From NCBI RefSeq assembly GCF_003259845.1, contig NZ_QLMJ01000019.1, forward strand, positions 1 through 64,000: a stretch of 64,000 nt of DNA, read 5' to 3'. Made by a program: the position numbers and the translations under genes. Below, piece by piece: positions 8,430 through 17,277 of the stretch (position 1 is the stretch's first letter; each line of letters opens with the position of its first letter). The stretch comes from Actinoplanes lutulentus. Its GTDB lineage: Bacteria > Actinomycetota > Actinomycetes > Mycobacteriales > Micromonosporaceae. Under the pieces are notes generated by a model, which ran no database searches, was not told the origin of the DNA, and saw nothing but the letters and a program-made list of their open reading frames with translations.

Positions 8430-11400
8430 ATGTCCAGCCACCGTTTCCCGCGCGCCCGCCACATGGCGGCGTTCTGCGCGAGCCTACTCGTCTTCACCCT
8501 GGCGCCACCCGTCTCCATCCCCGCACGAGCGGAACCCGGAGCGGTTCCCCAGGTCACCGAGGGTACCGATCCGCAACAGCGCGGCCTGCCACCCAACGCC
8601 GCTTCGACGGCCACCGTCGATGAGAGCTCGCGCCCTCCCGTCGTACCCCCTCTGGTTGAAGCCGGCGGAGAGCCGGAGAAGGCCGGGGCACAGTTGCGCG
8701 CGGCGCAGCAGCTGGCTCCCGGTGAAGCCTTCCGTGATCTGCTGCTGCGTCCCGGATTCGTCGTCGGGGACACGTCGCTCGTCGTCTATTTCAACACCGC
8801 CGACGAGGGCTTCGAGACCTGGCGGGTCGACCTGTTCGACGTCGAGTCGAACACCAAGCAGGAGTCGATCACGCTCGGCAAGGACGTGCTCGAGGACAGC
8901 AAGTGCGAGCAGCCGCGCAAGTACTGCAAGTCGCTCGGCGCGGCCGAGGGCTGGCAGCTCGACCCGCAGAAGCAGTACTTCGTCACGCTCACCGGCATCT
9001 ACCCGGACGGTGAGGTCCCGTCGGCGGCCTCCGACCAGGCCGCGCCGCGAGCCACCGTCGACCCTCCGGCCGTGCCGGACCGTCAGGCGGCCGGCTGCGG
9101 CTGCAGCGTGGCACTCGGGATGACCGACGCGAGCCAGGCCATCCGCGCCAACGGCGTGAGCACCGGAACCGGCGCGTTCACCCGCGCCGAGCAGGACCTG
9201 GCGCTCGCCTCGTTCGCGGTCGGCTTCGCCTCCACCCGGACGTACTCGTCGCTCAACACCGGCCCGTCGGCGTTCGGCCCGGGATGGGCGTGGGCGTACG
9301 ACCTGAAGGTGACAGCGGCCGAAGGCGGCGTGGTGGTACGCGCCGAGGACGGCTCCGACACCCTGTTCGCCGCGAACGGCGACGGTTTCACCCGCCCGCC
9401 GGGCGTGCGCTCCACGCTGCGCCGCGCGGGTGACGGCTGGGAGCTGGTCACCCGCAACAACATCGTGTACGCGTTCGACGCGCAGGGCCTGCTCACGTCG
9501 ATCCTCAACCCGAGGCAGCAGGGCCTGCGGTTCACCCACGGCGTCGACAGCATCACGGTCACCGACGCATCCGGGCACAAGGCGCAGGTCAAGCTGGAGG
9601 CCGGCCTGATCCAGTCGATCGGCCTGGAGGACGGCCGCAAGGTCCAGTACTCCTACACCGACGGGCTGCTGACGAAGGTCCGGGACGCGCGCGGCGAGAT
9701 CTGGCAGTACAAGTACGACACCGCCGCCCGGCTCAACCGGGTGATCGACCCGTTCCATGTCTCCACCGTCGTCAACGAGTACGCGGAGAACGGCCGGGTC
9801 ACCCGGCAGCTCGACGCGCTCGGCGCGGCCACCACGTTCGGCTGGGACGCCACCAAGCAGGAGTCCAAGACGACCGACGCCGACGATGTGGTCGTCTGGG
9901 ACGGCTACAAGGGCAACGTGCTGCTCTACACGCAGCGCGGCAACGGCGATACCAACCACCACCGCTACGACGGCACGCTCAACCGCAGCCTGGTCGTCAA
10001 CGGCAACGCCAACCAGCACGAGACCACGTACGACGCCGCCGGCAACCCGATCGAGCGGTTCGCCCCGCAGCGCCGGTTCAGCGAGAAGGTCTCGTACGAC
10101 GCCCGCAACAACCCGACCAGCCACGTCGACGCCAACGGCCAGAAGTGGATCGACGAGTACAACGAGTTCGACGAGCTGGTCAAGAGCACCGACCCGGAAG
10201 GCCACGTCGTCACGTACGCGTACGACTCCCGCGGCCTGCCGATCAGCGAGACCGACCAGCGGGGCAAGGTCACCACGTACCAGACGATCCCGGCCGGCGA
10301 GCGCAACTCCGGTCTGGTCGAGTCGGTGACCACCCCGGAAGGCAGGCGTTCGTCCTCGGTGTACGACAAGTCCGGCCGTGTCGCCGTGTCGTTCGACCCG
10401 AGGAACAACGCGACCAAGTTCACCTACGACGACCAGGACCGCGTGATCGCGACCCTGAAGCCGGAACGCCTCACCCCGTCGGTGTCGGTGTACGACGCGA
10501 CCGGCCGCCTGGTGAAGACGGTGACCGCAGCGGGCGTGACCACCACGCACGCGTACTTCCTGACCGGTCTGCTCAAGACGGTCACCAGCGAGCTGACCAC
10601 GACCCGGCTGACCTACACGCCGGCCGGGCGGCGACTCACCTCGGCCGTCGACATGAAGGACGAGCCGGACCTGGTGACCAGCTGGACGTACAACCCGAAG
10701 GGCCTGGTCGAGACGGTCACCTCGCCGCGCGGCAACGTGCCCGGAGCGACGAAGGCCGACTACACCACCACGTACGTCTACGACCGTGACGACAACCCGA
10801 TCCAGATCCGCCGCCCGTACCCGGGTGGCAAGGTCGTGGTGAAGGACATCGCTGTCGACGACCTGGACCGGACCACCTCGACGACGAACGGGCTCGGCAA
10901 GACGTCGACCTTCGAGCGGTCGAACGCCGGCGAGGTGACGTCGACGACCGACTCGCTGGGCCGCAAGACGTCGCTGGGCTACGACAAGAGCGGGCAGCAG
11001 ACCTCGATCACCGACTCCGGCGGCAGCCAGACCAAGACCGAGTACGACGCCGCCGGCAACAAGATCAAGGTGACCTCGCCGGTCGGCGGTGTCACCACCT
11101 TCGAGTACGACGGCGACGGCCTCCTGATCGCCACGACCGAGCCGCGCGGCAACGTCGAGGGCGCCGACAAGGAGCAGTTCACCACCCACTACGAATACGA
11201 CGCCGCCGGTAACCAGGTCAAGGTGATCGACGCGCTCGACCACGTGACCAAGTACAAGTACGACGACGCGAACCGCCTCATCGCGACGACCGACGCGAAC
11301 AGCAACACGACGCGGTACACGTACACCGCCGACGACCAGACCCGGAGCATCACCGAGCCGGACTCGGTGTTCGGCTCCGCCACGGTCTACGACTACGGCA

Positions 11401-14400
11401 AGGACGGCGTGGTCCAGTCGGTGATCGACCCGCGGGGCAACCGCAGCCGCATCGAGTACGACGAGGCGGGTCGCCCGGTCCGCAGCCTCGACCCGCTGGG
11501 CCGCTCGACGAACGTCACCTACGACGCGGAGAGCAACGTCGTCGGCCTGCTGTCGCTGAACACCCTGGAATTCCCGTGGCTGATCAGCGACAAGGAGAAG
11601 GCCAAGCGGACCACGGTCGACGAGTACGACATCGTCGGCCGCCGCATCTCCCGCACGCTCGGCACCAGCGGCACCGTCTACCGCTGGGGTTACGACGCCG
11701 AGGACCGGACCACCTCCTACGGTGACCCGCTCGGTGTGCGCGATGTGGCGTACGACGACGAGGACCAGATCACGAGCGTGACCCGCAAGGAGGCGGGCCG
11801 CTCGGACGAGACGTACACGTACGGCTACGACGTGCGGGGCAACGTCACGTCCCGGCAGTACCCGGACGGCACCGTCGCCGGGTACGGCTACGACGCGGAC
11901 AGCCAGGTGACCGGGCTGACCACGGGCGACACGAGCTGGTCGTTCGGATACGACGTCGCCGGGCAGCGCACCAGCACCACGCTGCCCTCGGGCGTCGGAC
12001 TCGTGGAGAACCGCTCCTACGACCAGGCGGGCCGGCTCACCGCGATCGGCACCGAGCGCGTCGGTGACCCGGTGCCCGGTGTGCAGGACCCGGTGTCGCG
12101 GTACGACATCAGCCTCGACCCGGTCGGCAACCCGACCCGCGTGATCACCACGCGCGGCGGCGTGGCCGAGTCGGTGGCGTACGCCTACGACGAGAACGAC
12201 CGGGTCACCTCGGCCTGCTACGCCGTGGCGAGCTGCTCCGGCAAGGACGTGAAACCGGTCGGCCGGATCGACTACACGTACGACCTGGTCGGCAACCGCA
12301 CGTCGCAGAAGCGGACCGGCACCGCCGGCGAGGACGTGACCACCTACAAGTACGACTCCGCCGACCAGTTGCAGTCCGAGCACCTCGTCGGGCGCGCGAA
12401 CCTGCGCACCACGACGTACGACTACGACGAGCGTGGCAACCAGGTGAAGGCGGGCGGCGACAAACTCACCTACAACCTAGACAACAGCATCGCCACGGCC
12501 GAGGTCAGCGGCGTCAAGACCGCGTACGCGTACGGCGCCGACGGGATGCGGCTGGCCGCCACCACCGACACGTCGGCGCAGCGCTTCTCCTGGGACATGG
12601 CGGGCACGCTGCCGCAGATCGGGATCGACACCGTCGAGCAGGGCGGCGCGGTCGTGGAGAAGCGCGCGTTCACCTACGGCCCGGACGACGAGCCGCTCGG
12701 ACTCATCGATCAGGGTGGAGCCGTTCACTCGTACACCCACGACTGGCTCGGCGGCATCGCGAACATGCTGTCGCCGACCGGGGCGGTCGAGGCCGGCTAC
12801 GACTACGACCCGTTCGGCAATCCGCGGGTGGGCGAGTCGCTGGCCGGGCAGGAGATCCCGGAGGGTGCGAGCCCGGAGAACCCGATGCGGTTCCACGGCG
12901 CCTACCAGGACTCCAGCACCGGTGAGGGCAACTACTTCCTGCGTGCCCGCAACTACGACCCGGGCACCGGCCGGTTCGCCACCCGCGACCCGATGCCGGT
13001 GACTCAGGAAGCGACCTCGGCGTACACGTACGCCTCCAACAATCCGCTCGCGTTCTCCGACCCGACCGGTCTGGTCACCGACGCCGGAACCACCGGCGCC
13101 ACCACCAGCGCGGACGAGGGCACCACGGTCGAGACCGGGCCGTCGCCGGAGGACATCGCCAAGGCCAACCAGCTGCAGTCGAAGAGCACCCTCGACGTCA
13201 TCCTCGAGGCCGGCGGCCAGGTCCTGATGGAGTTCCTGGGGATCACCGACCTGCTGAACTGTCTCAAGGGTGACCTCGGCGGCTGCGCCATGATGATCGT
13301 CGGCGCTCTGCCGTGGGGCAAGATCTTCAAGGCCAAGAAGATCGCCGAGGCGATCTACAAGGCCGGCAAGGCCGTCATCACCTTCTTCCAGGAGATCAAG
13401 TGGGCGAAGGCGATCCTGGCCGGAGCCGAGAAGGCGGCCGAGGCGGCCAAGGCGGCAGCGGCAGCAGCGGCCAAGGCAGCGGCGGAGAAGGCGGCCAAGG
13501 CGAAAGCCGCGGCCGAGGCAGCCGCCAAGAAGGCAGCCGCCCAGGCACAGGCCCGGGCCAAGGCACAGGCCGCAAAGCTGAAGGCGAAGACGAGGAAGGG
13601 CGCGGGCGACGCCAAGTCCGGCCCGAAGGGCTGCAAGGACTCCATGCTGCCCAAGCACAGCTTCACCGGTGAGACCCGGGTGCTGCTCGCCGACGGCTCG
13701 TCCGAGACGATCGCCGACCTCAAGCCGGGCGACACCGTCACGGCGACCGATCCAGTGACCGGCGAGACCGGCGCACGCCAGGTCGAACGCACCATCCGCA
13801 CCGACACCGACAAGGAGTTCGTCGATGTCACGGTCGTCGGCGGCGGCGAGCTCACCACCACCGCGACACACCCGTTCTGGTCGGTGACCAGGAAGGCGTG
13901 GGTCGAGGCCGGCGAGCTCAAGGCCGGCGAGCAACTCCGCACCGACGAGGGCGAGAAAATCAAGATCAAGAGCCTTCGAGGGTACGGTGAGAAGCACCGC
14001 ACGTATGACCTGACAGTGAACGACCTGCACACCTACTACGTGCTGGCCGACAGCAGTCCGGTGCTCGTGCACAACGTCGACGAGCTGGAACTCTGCAAGC
14101 AGACGCTGGGCCCCGGCCCCTTCGCCCGCGAGGGCGTCGCCACCACCCGCCGACGGGTCGGCCGCACCCACCCGGAGTACTGGGACAACCAGATCAACGG
14201 CATCGCACACGGATGCCACACGTGCGGCGCTCGCCTACCGGGCACCGCCAACGGCGAATGGATCTTCGACCACCAGCCGCCGATCTCCGCCGTCAGCGGG
14301 CCCTACCGGGGAACCGGGTACCCGCACTGCGACGGATGCCGGGCGCAACAGGGCGGGATGATGAGTCAGCTCTCCCAGGGGAACTACGACTTCCCGCCGA

Positions 14401-14450
14401 TCCGGCCACTCCTGGACGCCAGGCACCTGAATCTGATCAACCTCGATTAA
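8430..14450 (+). CDS. Secreted RHS/YD-repeat polymorphic toxin with Hint and HNH-like nuclease tip
   Basis: This 2006-residue protein starts at ATG 8430, preceded by GGGGGAGG at 8411; an upstream in-frame ATG at 8382 lacks this. Residues 1-34 form a Sec-type signal peptide ending near ARA. Dozens of YD repeats span about residues 290-1500, ending in the RHS-associated core (NYDPGTGRFATRDP near 1505). After a hydrophobic segment and an Ala/Lys-rich helical linker (about 1664-1724), a pretoxin Hint domain begins at HSFTGETRVLLADG (about 1743) and ends in VLVHN (about 1880). It carries the THPFW motif and a Ser rather than Cys at its first position. The last ~125 residues hold C1929-x2-C1932, Asp1947-His1948-Gln-Pro-Pro and C1967-x2-C1970, a zinc-bound HNH-like nuclease layout. 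The RHS shell would encapsulate the toxin, Hint would release it, and the tip would cut nucleic acid in rival cells. Confidence 0.88.
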   Translation: MSSHRFPRARHMAAFCASLLVFTLAPPVSIPARAEPGAVPQVTEGTDPQQRGLPPNAASTATVDESSRPPVVPPLVEAGGEPEKAGAQLRAAQQLAPGEAFRDLLLRPGFVVGDTSLVVYFNTADEGFETWRVDLFDVESNTKQESITLGKDVLEDSKCEQPRKYCKSLGAAEGWQLDPQKQYFVTLTGIYPDGEVPSAASDQAAPRATVDPPAVPDRQAAGCGCSVALGMTDASQAIRANGVSTGTGAFTRAEQDLALASFAVGFASTRTYSSLNTGPSAFGPGWAWAYDLKVTAAEGGVVVRAEDGSDTLFAANGDGFTRPPGVRSTLRRAGDGWELVTRNNIVYAFDAQGLLTSILNPRQQGLRFTHGVDSITVTDASGHKAQVKLEAGLIQSIGLEDGRKVQYSYTDGLLTKVRDARGEIWQYKYDTAARLNRVIDPFHVSTVVNEYAENGRVTRQLDALGAATTFGWDATKQESKTTDADDVVVWDGYKGNVLLYTQRGNGDTNHHRYDGTLNRSLVVNGNANQHETTYDAAGNPIERFAPQRRFSEKVSYDARNNPTSHVDANGQKWIDEYNEFDELVKSTDPEGHVVTYAYDSRGLPISETDQRGKVTTYQTIPAGERNSGLVESVTTPEGRRSSSVYDKSGRVAVSFDPRNNATKFTYDDQDRVIATLKPERLTPSVSVYDATGRLVKTVTAAGVTTTHAYFLTGLLKTVTSELTTTRLTYTPAGRRLTSAVDMKDEPDLVTSWTYNPKGLVETVTSPRGNVPGATKADYTTTYVYDRDDNPIQIRRPYPGGKVVVKDIAVDDLDRTTSTTNGLGKTSTFERSNAGEVTSTTDSLGRKTSLGYDKSGQQTSITDSGGSQTKTEYDAAGNKIKVTSPVGGVTTFEYDGDGLLIATTEPRGNVEGADKEQFTTHYEYDAAGNQVKVIDALDHVTKYKYDDANRLIATTDANSNTTRYTYTADDQTRSITEPDSVFGSATVYDYGKDGVVQSVIDPRGNRSRIEYDEAGRPVRSLDPLGRSTNVTYDAESNVVGLLSLNTLEFPWLISDKEKAKRTTVDEYDIVGRRISRTLGTSGTVYRWGYDAEDRTTSYGDPLGVRDVAYDDEDQITSVTRKEAGRSDETYTYGYDVRGNVTSRQYPDGTVAGYGYDADSQVTGLTTGDTSWSFGYDVAGQRTSTTLPSGVGLVENRSYDQAGRLTAIGTERVGDPVPGVQDPVSRYDISLDPVGNPTRVITTRGGVAESVAYAYDENDRVTSACYAVASCSGKDVKPVGRIDYTYDLVGNRTSQKRTGTAGEDVTTYKYDSADQLQSEHLVGRANLRTTTYDYDERGNQVKAGGDKLTYNLDNSIATAEVSGVKTAYAYGADGMRLAATTDTSAQRFSWDMAGTLPQIGIDTVEQGGAVVEKRAFTYGPDDEPLGLIDQGGAVHSYTHDWLGGIANMLSPTGAVEAGYDYDPFGNPRVGESLAGQEIPEGASPENPMRFHGAYQDSSTGEGNYFLRARNYDPGTGRFATRDPMPVTQEATSAYTYASNNPLAFSDPTGLVTDAGTTGATTSADEGTTVETGPSPEDIAKANQLQSKSTLDVILEAGGQVLMEFLGITDLLNCLKGDLGGCAMMIVGALPWGKIFKAKKIAEAIYKAGKAVITFFQEIKWAKAILAGAEKAAEAAKAAAAAAAKAAAEKAAKAKAAAEAAAKKAAAQAQARAKAQAAKLKAKTRKGAGDAKSGPKGCKDSMLPKHSFTGETRVLLADGSSETIADLKPGDTVTATDPVTGETGARQVERTIRTDTDKEFVDVTVVGGGELTTTATHPFWSVTRKAWVEAGELKAGEQLRTDEGEKIKIKSLRGYGEKHRTYDLTVNDLHTYYVLADSSPVLVHNVDELELCKQTLGPGPFAREGVATTRRRVGRTHPEYWDNQINGIAHGCHTCGARLPGTANGEWIFDHQPPISAVSGPYRGTGYPHCDGCRAQQGGMMSQLSQGNYDFPPIRPLLDARHLNLINLD

Positions 14451-14464
14451 CTACGCGACGAACA

Positions 14465-14501
14465 GCGCGTGGCCCGTCTGCCTGGCAGGCGGGCCACGCG
14501 C
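14465..14501 (+). promoter_or_regulatory. Strong hairpin between toxin and immunity genes
   Basis: An almost perfect 18-bp inverted repeat (14465-14482 with 14484-14501) has a single G-T wobble and almost no loop. It begins 15 bases after the toxin stop codon and lies just before the putative immunity gene. There is no T-run. It could be a partial terminator or attenuator, or an mRNA processing/stabilising hairpin setting the toxin-to-immunity ratio. Confidence 0.55.
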
Positions 14502-14522
14502 CCGGATTGTAGGGTATTGACT

Positions 14523-14924
14523 GTGGCAGCTGAGTACTCCGGCTTCGTCGGATCCTTCCGCGTTTTCGCCCAGCACGGCCTGCTGATCTTCCGAGACGTG
14601 CGGTCCGCGGACACCCACGACGGCTTCGACGGCAAGGTCCCGGTGCACGCCCGACCCGACTCGATCTACCTGAAGGTCCGCACCTACGTGGACGGCCCGG
14701 TGTCTGTCGAGGTCTTCGAGGACGAGTCCGACGACCTGACCCTCGACGGCGCCGTCCTGTTCGACGGCACCATCTCCTCCGAGTACGGCGAGTTCACCCT
14801 CCACGACCCGGACGAGTGGATCGCCATGAAGGTGATCACCGACAACGCCGGAGCCGCGCGCCTGCGAGTGTCCGCCGACGCCGAGCGCTCACCCTCCGCC
14901 CTCCGGCTCCAGATCTGGTACTGA
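14523..14924 (+). CDS. Putative immunity protein for the RHS toxin
   Basis: This 133-residue soluble, acidic, beta-rich protein has no signal peptide, as expected for a cytoplasmic immunity protein. It shows alternating strand patterns such as GSFRVFAQHGLLIFRD and a DEWIAMKV segment. I chose the GTG at 14523, preceded by a weak TAGGGT; a frame extension upstream to 14469 would run through the hairpin. It lies 72 bp downstream of the toxin gene on the same strand, the usual place for the cognate immunity gene. The family is not recognised, so the role rests on position, size and composition. It most likely binds and blocks the C-terminal HNH-like domain. Confidence 0.6.
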   Translation: MAAEYSGFVGSFRVFAQHGLLIFRDVRSADTHDGFDGKVPVHARPDSIYLKVRTYVDGPVSVEVFEDESDDLTLDGAVLFDGTISSEYGEFTLHDPDEWIAMKVITDNAGAARLRVSADAERSPSALRLQIWY

Positions 14925-14978
14925 GTGGCCTAACGACTGCTGCCGTTCCCGGCATCCGCTGCGGTAGGAAGCGCCTCT

Positions 14979-15370
14979 ATGGACGCTGTGGATACCCTCG
15001 CACAGGGCGGGGCCAGTCTGTGGAGTGTCGTCACGGTCGGCGGCGGCCTCGACCACGCCACCAGCGCGACGCGTTCGATCAAGCTCGTGCTCAAACCAGA
15101 GCTGGACGAGCGTATCCGACGGGCGAGCCGCAATGGGTCTTCACAGCAGACCACCAGGCCACCGCACTCGACGTGGACGGCGATTTCGTCTACGTCGCGT
15201 TCAACTCGGGGGAACTGGTCATCCTGCGGGCCACAACGGAACTGTGCAGGTGCGCCAGCAGTTGCGGGTGAACGGCCATCGAGTAGTTCCGCTTTCCCTG
15301 GCCCGGATAGGGGCGAACCGATCGGCACCATGGACGGCCGGGTACTCGACTGTCGGGTCATGCCTGGTGT
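14979..15370 (+). pseudogene. Frameshifted beta-propeller gene remnant
   Basis: Three plus-strand frames together read like one WD/PQQ-type propeller protein. The first starts at ATG 14979 (MDAVDTLAQGGASLW, then VTVGGGLDHA). The second, around 15125-15240, reads QWVFTADHQATALDVDGDF and VYVAFNSGELVILRA. The third contains VQVRQQLRVNGH and PLSLARIG. A final return to the first frame gives IGTMDGRVLDCRV near 15330-15365. At least two or three frame changes are needed, so no full-length product can be made. It may be a dead former neighbour of the toxin locus. The segment matches are by eye; the order of motifs is consistent. Confidence 0.55.
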
Positions 15371-15378
15371 TCACGGAG

Positions 15379-15978
15379 TCAACGCTGCTCCCACTGCTCC
15401 TTGGTGATCTCGTATCGGACGCCGCCACGTTCGGAGCCCTCGACCATCTGCATGTCGGGCGGGGTGTCGAGGGTTCCCGCCAGCGTCATACCGGCCTTCT
15501 CCATCACCTTGCGGGAGCCGTCGTTCAGCGCCATCGTCGCGGCCCAGACCAGGTTCACGTCAAGCTCGGTGAACCCCTTGGCCAGCAGTGCCCTTGAGCC
15601 CTCGGTGGCGTACCCCTTGCCCCACTCTGCCTGGCGCAGCCGGTAGCCGAGTTCGACCTCGTCCAGCGGGCCGTCCACCTCGGGGCGCAGGTGGAACCAT
15701 CCGACGAAGGCGCCGCTGGCCTTGTCGTGCGCCGCGAACAGCCCGAAGTTGCCGTTCCACCGCTCGTAGCCGGAGAGGATTCTCGGCAGGCCGCGCTCGC
15801 GGTAATACTCCGGTGCGGTCGGCTCGCCGCCGGTCAGATAGCGCATGACCGCCGGGTCGCTGTCCAGTTCGGTCAGTAGGTCCGCGTCGTCAAGGGTGAA
15901 ATGACGCAAGGTCAGGCGTTCGGTGTCCAGGTAGGCGATCACGAGCGCATGGTGGTCCATGCGGGCGAGAATGACCAA
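15379..15978 (-). CDS. GNAT family N-acetyltransferase (RimJ/RimL type)
   Basis: This protein of up to 199 residues has the RimJ/RimL-like acetyltransferase layout. It starts with TERLTLRHFTLDDADLLTEL, has a central VELGYRLRQAEWGKGYATEG segment where the R/Q-x-x-G-x-G/A acetyl-CoA loop is expected, and ends with the NDGSRKVMEKAGM helix typical of the family. It would transfer an acetyl group from acetyl-CoA to a protein N-terminus or a small amine. The first Met is at 15978; Met7 at 15960 is equally likely. The gene is single, convergent with the broken propeller gene, and looks intact. Confidence 0.85.
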   Translation of the reverse strand: MVILARMDHHALVIAYLDTERLTLRHFTLDDADLLTELDSDPAVMRYLTGGEPTAPEYYRERGLPRILSGYERWNGNFGLFAAHDKASGAFVGWFHLRPEVDGPLDEVELGYRLRQAEWGKGYATEGSRALLAKGFTELDVNLVWAATMALNDGSRKVMEKAGMTLAGTLDTPPDMQMVEGSERGGVRYEITKEQWEQR

Positions 15979-16097
15979 CGCTTTTCTGGCCGGGTGCTCG
16001 GCGAGGCCGCGGAAGTCGAGAATCTGATGGAAGGCTTCCGGGCGCGTGCGCAGCGGCGAGACTCGGCAATATGAGTGTGCGGATCGGTGACGAGATG

Positions 16098-16190
16098 ATG
16101 CGGCTGCTCGGTGTGCTGCGGCATGAGCCGACGGGCAAGTGGGTTCGGGCTCGGCTCGGGGGCCGAATCGTGGCCGACAGCCGAGCGGCG
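16098..16190 (+). pseudogene. DUF427 N-terminal fragment
   Basis: The plus strand reads MRLLGVLRHEPTGKW and then VRARLGGRIVADSRAA. This closely matches the N-terminus of two-domain actinobacterial DUF427 proteins, which would continue into a LVWEPRRVVPSYAVP-like segment. Here homology stops after about 30 residues and the following bases encode a DUF427 C-terminal-type segment on the opposite strand. The fragment cannot form a functional domain. Confidence 0.55.
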
Positions 16191-16192
16191 AG

Positions 16193-16276
16193 CGTCACCC
16201 GGGAGAACGGATCCCGAGGATGCGAGAACACCGGCTCGTCCTCCTCTGTCCAGTCGAACGCACCGAAGTCGAACAC
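16193..16276 (-). pseudogene. DUF427 C-terminal-type fragment, inverted
   Basis: The minus strand reads FDFGAFDWTEEDEPVFSHPR followed by DPFSRV. This is the hallmark segment opening the second half of two-domain DUF427 proteins (usually followed by an SSRHVRVELDG-like stretch). Homology ends at 16193, directly against the plus-strand N-terminal DUF427 fragment. The two pieces face each other, suggesting an inversion inside one ancestral gene or between two paralogues. Confidence 0.55.
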
Positions 16277-16477
16277 GATGTAACCGGCAAGATCCGGATC
16301 CTCTGGCCGGAACGCGGCACGTTCACGGAGATGGTCGCCAACGCGGACGTCGAACGCGGTCTAGCAACCCGGTTCGACAAACTCGGCGTCAACTATCGCG
16401 CCACCCTCGACCTGGTCGAACTACTCGACTGGCTGCGCGCAGTCCCCGATGGGCATGATCCGCGGGACAGAACCTAG
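16220..16477 (+). CDS. Small hypothetical protein or remnant
   Basis: The C-terminal part (about 16282-16477) has strong GC bias at third codon positions and reads as a coherent helix-rich segment (FTEMVANADVERGLATRFDK, then LDLVELLDWLRAVPDG). The N-terminal part from ATG 16220 is antisense to the inverted DUF427 fragment, so the true start is unclear. The family is unknown. It may be the tail of a gene truncated by the rearrangement next to it. Confidence 0.35.
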   Translation: MREHRLVLLCPVERTEVEHDVTGKIRILWPERGTFTEMVANADVERGLATRFDKLGVNYRATLDLVELLDWLRAVPDGHDPRDRT

Positions 16478-16847
16478 CCGCCAGCGTCGCGGTGAGCGCA
16501 AACCAGCGCCCGGCCCTGATCCTGATCAACGTCTTCGACCTCCCGGGAGACCATCGGCCACACGCCCCGGCTGCTGAGCCGACCGGTGCCGCCCGTCGCG
16601 CAGTGTCGCTGCGTGGCGAGGTGACGCGTTGTCATAGCCCCCCATTCACGGTTCGCCCGGTCGAGGTATGCGTGCGAGGTCCGGCAGTGGTTCGACTCCT
16701 GAGTACAGAACACCTGACATCGGGCATTAGTGACTAGTTGTCTTGAGTTCTCCGGAGATGCCTCGTAGGCAGCCGGTGGTGTCATCGCCGTTATGGCAGC
16801 TCAGACGAACACCGCTCCGAAAGGAGTGCCACAACCCCTAAAGTATC
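16478..16847. other. Gap with no supported gene
   Basis: About 370 bp between the small remnant and the truncated hemerythrin gene. Frames on both strands are short and overlapping. I see no hairpin, repeat or RNA gene that I can defend. Confidence 0.4.
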
Positions 16848-17057
16848 CTAGGAGGCTAGATTGAAGGCCCTTCGCTCCCCTGCTTTCATCACGCCTGACT
16901 CCACGGCCATGGCGCCGAGCAGTTCAGCGGCCTGGCGCAGCTCGCCGTCGTCGATCGCGCGGACCGCGTCGCCCCCCAAGTTGATCGCCCGCTCGTGTTC
17001 CGCGATGTAGTCCCGGATCAGCGGCGTTTCGCGGCATCCGCAGTAGTGGCACATCAA
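16848..17057 (-). pseudogene. Truncated hemerythrin-like (HHE) protein
   Basis: The 69-residue frame begins MMCHYCGCRETPLIRDYIAE, then a helix with HERAINLGG and an acidic DDGELRQAAELLGAMA helix. This is the N-terminus of actinobacterial hemerythrin HHE proteins that start with a CxxC-type MCHYCGC motif. Family members continue with an HW-x-GEE segment and further iron-ligand helices, reaching 150 residues or more. Here homology stops after about 50 residues and a stop follows at 16848. Most di-iron ligands are missing, so the product should not bind the metal centre normally. Confidence 0.65.
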
Positions 17058-17277
17058 TGACTTCTTTCGCCCTGGGCGGCGTCATTCCCACATGACCCCA
17101 GGGCTGCCCACGCCCATCGCAGCTTGGACAAAGCCGATATCTCACGCCTATACCCGTCGTACATACACGTGAAAGTCCCTCCTCGGCTGCGTTGCGCAGC
17201 TGTGCTGGTTGGGCAAAACGCAGCGATCAGGGCGACAGTCCGCCGGTTGCCGGTCGAAAATGCAGCACGGACGCCCC

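Noticed and set aside
8484..12383. Very long antisense open frame (1299 codons) inside the RHS gene
   Set aside because: The translation is Val/Arg/Gly/His-rich without domains, typical of the antisense of GC-rich codons. The plus-strand RHS repeats are unmistakable.
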